The notes below the pieces were generated by a model. That model did no database searches. It was not told where the DNA came from and saw only the letters and a list, made by a program, of their open reading frames with translations. The position numbers and the translations under genes are program-made. A stretch of 9,514 nucleotides of DNA, taken from assembly GCA_964505325.1 (NCBI GenBank), contig CAZDHT010000215.1, positions 1 to 9,514 on the forward strand. The letters are read 5' to 3'. Shown here piece by piece: positions 5,575 to 9,514 of this stretch. Position 1 is the stretch's first letter. The number at the start of each line of letters is the position of its first letter. This DNA is from CAZDHT01 sp964505325 (GTDB taxonomy: Bacteria; Planctomycetota; PUPC01).

Positions 5575-6612
5575 ATGCGTTCACGAAACGTGATGCGGCG
5601 GGGGTGTGGGCTGCTGTTCATCGGGACCATCCTGCTCGGCTTGCAGGGATGTTCCTATCTACAGCACCGGGGCGAAGATCTCCTGGACATGATGGACATC
5701 GGAATCACGTGGTCCACCAAGCCCGGGTTCGCCGCCTACTACGACCTCACGCCGTTCGTGCCCATCGGGGTCAGCTATGTCGACGGACACTTTGTCGGTG
5801 TGGGCGGCGGCCAGGTCGGCGTCATGCGGCATTTCCAGAAGAACATCGGCGTGGTCGTGTGGGGCCAGGAGGAAGTCGGCTTCGGGCCGGGGTTCGACAA
5901 GAACAAGCCCGAGACGGTGGATTTCCAGCGGGTGGGCGCGATCGGCGTCGCGCAGGGACTGGCGGAGGGACGCCTCCCGAGGCCGGACTACTTCCCCACC
6001 TGCCTGCATTACATCCATCTCGGCTACGTGGGCGCCGTGGGGAACCTGCGGTACCTGCAGATGCTCGATTTCTTGCTCGGCTGGACCACGCTCGACATCT
6101 GCTTCGACGACGGAGTCAAACGGGGCGGCGCGAAACGCCCCGCCTGGGGCGGGAAGAACCTGGTCGGGCTCAGTTCGCCGCAGCCGGAGCCCGAACCGGA
6201 GCCCGAGCCGAAACCGATACCGGTACCCGAGCCAAAGCCAAAGCCCGAGCCCAAGCCGGGCCCGAAAGACACCGAGCCCGAAGTAAGGCGAGAACGCCCG
6301 CTTGAGCCGACCGTCAAGGCCGACACCCTGGCGAAGCCGGTCACTCTCGACGCGCAGCCGGCGGCTCCGACCAAGCCGGCGACGCTGGCGATACAGGAGC
6401 TCGATCCGGCGCCGGTTCCTGCGACGCCGGCGGAGCCACCCGCCAAGAGCACCGTGCCGCGCACGTACATCGTGAAGAAAGGGGACGGCCTGATGAAGAT
6501 TGCGCGGGAGCGCCTCGGCGACGTTACGAAGTGGAGGGAAATCGCGAAGCTCAACCACCTCGTCCCGCCATACATCATCAAGGTAGGCCAGGAACTGCTG
6601 CTGCCGAAGTAG
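5575..6612 (+). CDS. Tandem lipoprotein 5 (subfamily B) with Pro-rich linker and C-terminal LysM
   Basis: A 345-residue lipoprotein. ATG at 5575 follows GAGGAGGG with a short spacer and gives lipobox LQG-C26. The core has HRGEDLLDMMDIGITWS, FAAYYDLTPFVPIG, VDGHFVGVGGGQVG, MRHFQKN, GQEEVGFG, C143 in PTCLHYIHLGYVG, and DFLLGWTTLDIC (C176). After residue 200 comes a linker of about 95 residues that begins with PE/PK/EP dipeptides (203-229), then becomes Ala/Pro-rich. A complete LysM fills 296-345 (YIVKKGD, LMKIARERLGD, KWREIAKLNHL, GQELLLPK). The Pro-rich stretch resembles periplasm-spanning segments such as that of TonB and would be extended. Its DNA is a degenerate repeat of CC-GAG/AAG codons that could change length by slippage. 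It is the last lipoprotein of the array. Confidence 0.88.
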   Translation: MRSRNVMRRGCGLLFIGTILLGLQGCSYLQHRGEDLLDMMDIGITWSTKPGFAAYYDLTPFVPIGVSYVDGHFVGVGGGQVGVMRHFQKNIGVVVWGQEEVGFGPGFDKNKPETVDFQRVGAIGVAQGLAEGRLPRPDYFPTCLHYIHLGYVGAVGNLRYLQMLDFLLGWTTLDICFDDGVKRGGAKRPAWGGKNLVGLSSPQPEPEPEPEPKPIPVPEPKPKPEPKPGPKDTEPEVRRERPLEPTVKADTLAKPVTLDAQPAAPTKPATLAIQELDPAPVPATPAEPPAKSTVPRTYIVKKGDGLMKIARERLGDVTKWREIAKLNHLVPPYIIKVGQELLLPK

Positions 6613-6669
6613 CAGCGCCTCGCACCCACGCCACAACCGCCGCAGGGATAGCACGCGCGCACGAGCGCC

Positions 6670-6951
6670 TTGCTTCTGGTCAAGGTGGCCATCTTCTCTG
6701 CTGATGCAGTCGAGGCCGATGACTGCCTGGAGTGCCCGTACAACCTGCCGGGGTTCCAGTACTTCAGCCCGTGTGACGATTGCGAGGAAAGTGAAGCGTA
6801 CTGTTTCCTGGAGTGCGAGTACAACGACAAGTGGCAGGTCAACAGCCCGTGCAGCGACTGTGATCGGTCAAACTGCGACGAATGTCAGTACCAAGAGAAG
6901 AAGCTCCAGCTCGAGGCCCGTGACGAGCCCGCTCCTTCCGCCAGCCGTTAG
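6670..6951 (+). CDS. Small protein with five Cys pairs, probably metal-binding
   Basis: About 93 residues, unrecognised. Ten cysteines fall in five pairs: CLEC (19-22), CDDC (35-38), CFLEC (45-49), CSDC (61-64), CDEC (69-72). The first two pairs and the next two form an internal repeat, [LE]EC-x-YN followed 8-9 residues later by SPC-x-DC; a half repeat (ECQYQ) ends it. Such spacing suggests zinc or iron binding in ribbon-like modules (inference). Strong G/C preference at third codon positions and the ordered Cys pattern argue for real coding. The start is unclear: TTG at 6670 or GTG at 6685 are possible, neither has a ribosome binding site, and an in-frame stop lies at 6649-6651. The gene may therefore have lost its 5' end. 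It lies 57 bases after lipoprotein 5, on the same strand, and is convergent with darG. Confidence 0.6.
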   Translation: MLLVKVAIFSADAVEADDCLECPYNLPGFQYFSPCDDCEESEAYCFLECEYNDKWQVNSPCSDCDRSNCDECQYQEKKLQLEARDEPAPSASR

Positions 6952-6966
6952 CCCCTTCCTTCTTTC

Positions 6967-6996
6967 GGGTGGGCGTGTACTCCGGCCCGCCCGCCC
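6967..6996. terminator. GC-rich hairpin between convergent genes
   Basis: GGGTGGGCG (6967-6975) pairs with CGCCCGCCC (6988-6996), 9 bp with one G-T, across a 12-base loop. It lies between the Cys-rich gene (stop 6949-6951) and the darG stop (6998-7000). Neither strand has a T-run after it, so it would be a poor intrinsic terminator. It may serve as a two-way transcription block or an mRNA 3' end. Confidence 0.3.
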
Positions 6997-6997
6997 T

Positions 6998-8065
6998 CTA
7001 TAGCAGCGAACCGCCCGCAGGTTCTGCTTTGCTCAGCCAGTCCTTCTCGCATAGGACGTCCCACGCAACCCGAATGTGTCCCTCCTTGAACATACGTTTG
7101 CGGCTGTTCCATGCGTATGTCTTTGCGATGGCTTGGTCAATGCTGGATGCATCCTCGCGGGTGGTGACCCAATGCACCGTGGACAGCAACTCCATGCCAA
7201 ACGGAGTCTCGAACCCCTCGATCAGATTCACGACACGGTCGAACCGCTCTCGTACTTTGGGGTTGTCCGTCAGAAATTCTTCGGCGGCCTGAATAGCATC
7301 AAGCTTGGGAGTGATCTCTTTGTCTGGGCGATCCGAAGCATCGCCATACCCGGTAATGAAATGCCCTTCAATGTGTGTCAGCACGTGACGCAACTTCTCG
7401 GCGTAAGGACCGTACGGGCCTTTCGTATAGCCAAGCTTCAGGTCCTGGCCTGTCTCTTGCATGAAGTACATCAGCTTGTGGATTTCAAGAAGCGTCACGC
7501 AAGGGTCCATTGCCGCAGCGAGGTATCGCCGCATCAACCCTAGCAGAGCTGCCCGCCCCTCGGTCATGTTCGGACGCTTCTGGTACTTGACCATCTCTTC
7601 TGCCGAGGGGGCACCCCTCGGCTCAAATAGGAGCACGTTGACGTCCGGCATGTTGCTGAAGGCTCGTTCGATTTCTGTCCGAACGTCACCCCAGTCCAGA
7701 CCGCCAAGTCCACAGCCCAACGGCGGAATCGCTATTGAGCGGATACTCCGCTTTCGCACTTCATCAACGAGAGCTCTCAGACCTGCTTGGATGTCTTCTA
7801 TCCGGCTCTTACCCCTCCAGTGTCGCTTCGTTGGGAAGTTGATGACATACCGAGGATTCTCAAGGCGGCTCAAATCGCAGACGAACACCTTCCCAAGCTG
7901 CAGTGCATTGCGATCACACAGTGCTTTGTACGCCTTGAAATTATCGGGGAAGGCTTTTCGAAACTGCAGAGCGATTCCGCGGCCCATAACGCCGACACAG
8001 TTGACAGTGTTGACCAGGGCCTCGGCATCCGCCTGCAGTATGTCGCCCTGTTTCAACTCAATCAT
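6998..8065 (-). CDS. darG: DarG antitoxin: macrodomain DNA ADP-ribosyl glycohydrolase
   Basis: A 355-residue antitoxin that removes ADP-ribose from thymidine in DNA, reversing DarT, and also binds DarT through its C-terminal domain (known for the family). The macrodomain is about 1-150: GDIL (7-10), ALVNTVNCVGVMGRGIALQF (16-35), K80 in NFPTKRHWRGKS, and IPPLGCGLGGLDW (113-125). Lys80 has the same number as the catalytic lysine I recall for Thermus DarG, which supports the start chosen here: ATG at 8065, with GAGGGG upstream at a 7-base spacer. In-frame TTG 8086 and GTG 8080 are less likely. The C-terminal domain (about 165-345) has LLEIHKLMYFMQ and the GYTKGPYGPYAEKLRHVL segment typical of DarG. 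It lies 17 bases after darT, as one operon. In a sample, 7921-7980, the GC content is 50%, below the lipoprotein genes. Confidence 0.95.
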   Translation of the reverse strand: MIELKQGDILQADAEALVNTVNCVGVMGRGIALQFRKAFPDNFKAYKALCDRNALQLGKVFVCDLSRLENPRYVINFPTKRHWRGKSRIEDIQAGLRALVDEVRKRSIRSIAIPPLGCGLGGLDWGDVRTEIERAFSNMPDVNVLLFEPRGAPSAEEMVKYQKRPNMTEGRAALLGLMRRYLAAAMDPCVTLLEIHKLMYFMQETGQDLKLGYTKGPYGPYAEKLRHVLTHIEGHFITGYGDASDRPDKEITPKLDAIQAAEEFLTDNPKVRERFDRVVNLIEGFETPFGMELLSTVHWVTTREDASSIDQAIAKTYAWNSRKRMFKEGHIRVAWDVLCEKDWLSKAEPAGGSLL

Positions 8066-8082
8066 CGACTTGCCCCTCACGA

Positions 8083-8739
8083 TCAATAATACCAGCTTGG
8101 CTCCACATCCGCCAGCGGCTTGTGTTCCGAGCTACCCAGTATTTCGTTGACCTGCTCCAGGACGGCTGCATTCTGCACCCCGATCCTCTCGACGAGTTCC
8201 CACGGGAATGACTCGTGGACCAAGAACTCAGCCTGCTTGCCTTCTTTGACAGCAGCGTCACGGAAATCGGTCGCCATCACAGCTGCCCAGTTGACCTGGT
8301 CCAGATCATCGGGACTCTTGAAGAAGCTCGCCAGGTATCCGCCAGCGTTGCTGTCTGAGAACGACCAACGAATACCGTTTGCCTCTGCCCATTCAATCAC
8401 TGCTGTTGCGTCAGCTTGCAGATGGATCATCGGGCCCTGCCCTCCCCTGTAAGTCAGGCTAGGGTGATTCGCCATGTGGAGAATGTACAGCATGATCGAC
8501 CGCGGGCAGAAGTAAAACGGAACGTACTCCCCCACCATCGTTTCAGGATGGCATTTGACTTTCAGCTCGGTCAGCCGCCTCTGCTTGATCTCCGACATGC
8601 CGACGACTTGGCAGTCCAGGCCGAGCTCGATCCGTTTCGTATCGGACCACACGGCCCAGGCGTCAACGATATGCGGCAGATTCTTCACGTGCGTGATGTG
8701 ATAGACCTTTAGGCTGTCTGGAACAGAGGCCACCTGCAA
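8083..8739 (-). CDS. darT: DarT toxin: DNA thymidine ADP-ribosyltransferase
   Basis: A 218-residue toxin that uses NAD+ to ADP-ribosylate thymidine in single-stranded DNA, blocking replication. DarTG systems act as toxin-antitoxin and anti-phage modules (known for the family). Family blocks in order: VPDSLKVYHITH (6-17, NAD site), RR (54-55), YVPFYFCPRSIMLY (72-85), GPMIHLQAD (102-110), WSFSDSNAG (125-133), KQAEFLV (168-174, E171 the predicted catalytic Glu) and FPWELVERIGV (178-188), ending in SWYY. All key residues are present, so the toxin looks active. The start is TTG at 8739, with AGGAG (8745-8749) and a 5-base spacer. This gives the usual short lead before VP-LKVYHITH. The longer frame from 8841 has no ribosome binding site and would run through the promoter. 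Translation from TTG may keep the toxin level low. Confidence 0.94.
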   Translation of the reverse strand: MQVASVPDSLKVYHITHVKNLPHIVDAWAVWSDTKRIELGLDCQVVGMSEIKQRRLTELKVKCHPETMVGEYVPFYFCPRSIMLYILHMANHPSLTYRGGQGPMIHLQADATAVIEWAEANGIRWSFSDSNAGGYLASFFKSPDDLDQVNWAAVMATDFRDAAVKEGKQAEFLVHESFPWELVERIGVQNAAVLEQVNEILGSSEHKPLADVEPSWYY

Positions 8740-8744
8740 TCGTG

Positions 8745-8749
8745 CTCCT
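8745..8749 (-). promoter_or_regulatory. Ribosome binding site that fixes the darT TTG start
   Basis: Minus strand AGGAG is five bases before TTG 8739. No comparable site precedes the in-frame ATG at 8841. Confidence 0.65.
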
Positions 8750-8771
8750 ATCGTTTTTCCTGATTCTTGCG

Positions 8772-8785
8772 GACAGTATACAGTC
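8772..8785 (-). promoter_or_regulatory. darTG promoter -10 box inside a palindrome
   Basis: Minus strand TATACT (8775-8780) is a good -10. It lies in GACTGTATACTGTC (8772-8785), a 14-base dyad symmetrical except for one mismatched pair. No good -35 is seen at 16-18 bases. Transcription would start near 8768, leaving a leader of about 29 bases with the darT ribosome binding site. The dyad could be an operator for an autoregulator (inference). Confidence 0.45.
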
Positions 8786-8858
8786 TCGACCGGATTACGC
8801 ACCCCTTTCGTAGAGGATCGTTCCGACGACGCCAGGAACATTCGGTGTTGGGCGCCCC

Positions 8859-9514
8859 CTATTCAACCGTCGCCGAGGGATTCGGCTGAAGCGGGTGGGT
8901 TCGGACGACGATCGAGAAGATATAGGGATACCGACGCTTCAGGTGGCGGCAGTAGAGCAGCCATTCCGTGGCCAGTCTCCTGAACACGCGCTCGGCGTCG
9001 CCTTCGAGATGGGCCCGGTCCGTGTCGGTCAAATCCGTCAACTCATCCCTCGCCTCCAACTCCTCCTGGAAATGCAGGACGGCCCAGAGAAGCTCGGCAA
9101 AGCGCTCGTGCTCCAGCAGGTTTGGATTGGCAAGAAGCGAGAGCAGGAACCCCCGGCTCCCGTGCAGCAAGTCCCTGAGTTCGTTAAGGTCGATGTGCCT
9201 GAGGTCGAGTTCGTATCGGGCCTTCGCCGCCGCTGAGCGAGACCGATTGAAATCCTTCGACGACCAGTCCGCACGGATTGCAAGGTCAGGAAGGACTTCC
9301 TCCTGGTTGACGAGGCAGCCCGCGAGCCTGCCGAGAAGCGTAGTCCCCAGCTCGCTGAAGAAAGCCCCGATGAGCATGTTCAGCTTCTGGAACACGCGAT
9401 GGCGTTCGCGACGGGCCAGGAGCCGCTCGATAATCAGGGCGACCAGCAAGACCTCCAACGGGACGAACGCGATGTCTCCGAGCAGGTAGATGAAGATGTG
9501 ACCGGCGTCCTTGA
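8859..9514 (-). CDS. Integral membrane protein, N-terminus beyond window edge
   Basis: 217 residues are visible; the frame is open to the right edge, so the true start lies outside. The visible part opens with a hydrophobic segment, HIFIYLLGDIAFVPLEVLL and VALIIERLL, which is probably one or two membrane passes. A basic ARRERHRVFQKLN stretch and IGAFFSELGTTLL follow. The remaining 150 or so residues look soluble and helical, rich in Leu, Glu and Arg, and end in YIFSIVVRTHPLQPNPSATVE. I recall similar IYLLGDIAFLPIEVLLV proteins annotated as hypothetical in other bacteria (from memory, unnamed). The basic residues after the membrane segment suggest a cytoplasmic C-terminal domain. The stop at 8859-8861 is about 120 bases before darT on the same strand, but darT has its own promoter, so a functional link is not shown. 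Confidence 0.8.
   Translation of the reverse strand, partial: KDAGHIFIYLLGDIAFVPLEVLLVALIIERLLARRERHRVFQKLNMLIGAFFSELGTTLLGRLAGCLVNQEEVLPDLAIRADWSSKDFNRSRSAAAKARYELDLRHIDLNELRDLLHGSRGFLLSLLANPNLLEHERFAELLWAVLHFQEELEARDELTDLTDTDRAHLEGDAERVFRRLATEWLLYCRHLKRRYPYIFSIVVRTHPLQPNPSATVE

Noticed and set aside
4388..6654. Long minus-strand open frames opposite lipoproteins 4 and 5
   Set aside because: They mirror the coding strand in GC-rich DNA, have no recognisable domains, and lie opposite clear LysM lipoproteins.
8740..8841. Longer darT start at the ATG at 8841
   Set aside because: No ribosome binding site, the extra 34 residues do not resemble DarT, and they would span the -10 box. TTG 8739 with AGGAG fits better.
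1..9514. CRISPR array, insertion sequence, transposase, integrase or tRNA attachment site
   Set aside because: No regularly spaced short repeats, terminal inverted repeats with a transposase frame, or tRNA gene were seen on either strand.

Overview
The window is GC-rich bacterial DNA whose genes have good Shine-Dalgarno sites, including several GTG and TTG starts. The features point to an uncultured, probably didermic bacterium. Lipoproteins carry a conserved Cys at residue 26 and no Asp at +2, which suggests outer-membrane sorting, and some end in a LysM domain. The lipoprotein signature (DFxLGWTxxDICFDDG) resembles uncharacterised lipoproteins I recall from Planctomycetota, Verrucomicrobiota and Leptospira. 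That placement is from memory and weak; the window holds no taxonomic marker gene.

Left part (1-1550, minus strand). The window edge cuts a small Cys-rich gene of the 'PGHD..LC' type whose frame is broken by a TGA at 75-77. To its right, and transcribed in the same direction, is an intact acyl-CoA:6-APA acyltransferase/C45-type Ntn hydrolase gene (357-1457). This gene has an extended -10 promoter and an intrinsic terminator.

Divergent intergenic region (1458-2102). It holds no convincing gene but much secondary structure. One stretch resembles a cobalamin riboswitch: it has a B12-box-like segment and a terminator-like hairpin. Further right are a hairpin cluster and a near-perfect 16-bp dyad.

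Middle part (2103-6612, plus strand). Five tandem paralogous lipoprotein genes form two interleaved subfamilies (order A-B-B-A-B). All five keep the lipobox Cys at residue 26, a common core of about 150 residues and, in four of five, two core cysteines. Two end in a Pro/Lys/Glu-rich linker plus a complete LysM domain, one in half a LysM, and two in short tails. Short stretches of near-identical DNA between copies suggest recent duplication or gene conversion. A small protein with five cysteine pairs (6670-6951) follows, with no clear ribosome binding site.

Right part (6998-9514, minus strand). A membrane-protein gene enters from the right edge and is followed by a complete darT-darG DNA ADP-ribosylation toxin-antitoxin pair. 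The sampled darG DNA has a lower GC content than the lipoprotein array, in keeping with mobile defence cargo. The pair has its own promoter with a palindrome over the -10 box.

The least described part is the lipoprotein/LysM array with its structured leader. DarTG and the C45 hydrolase are known families.
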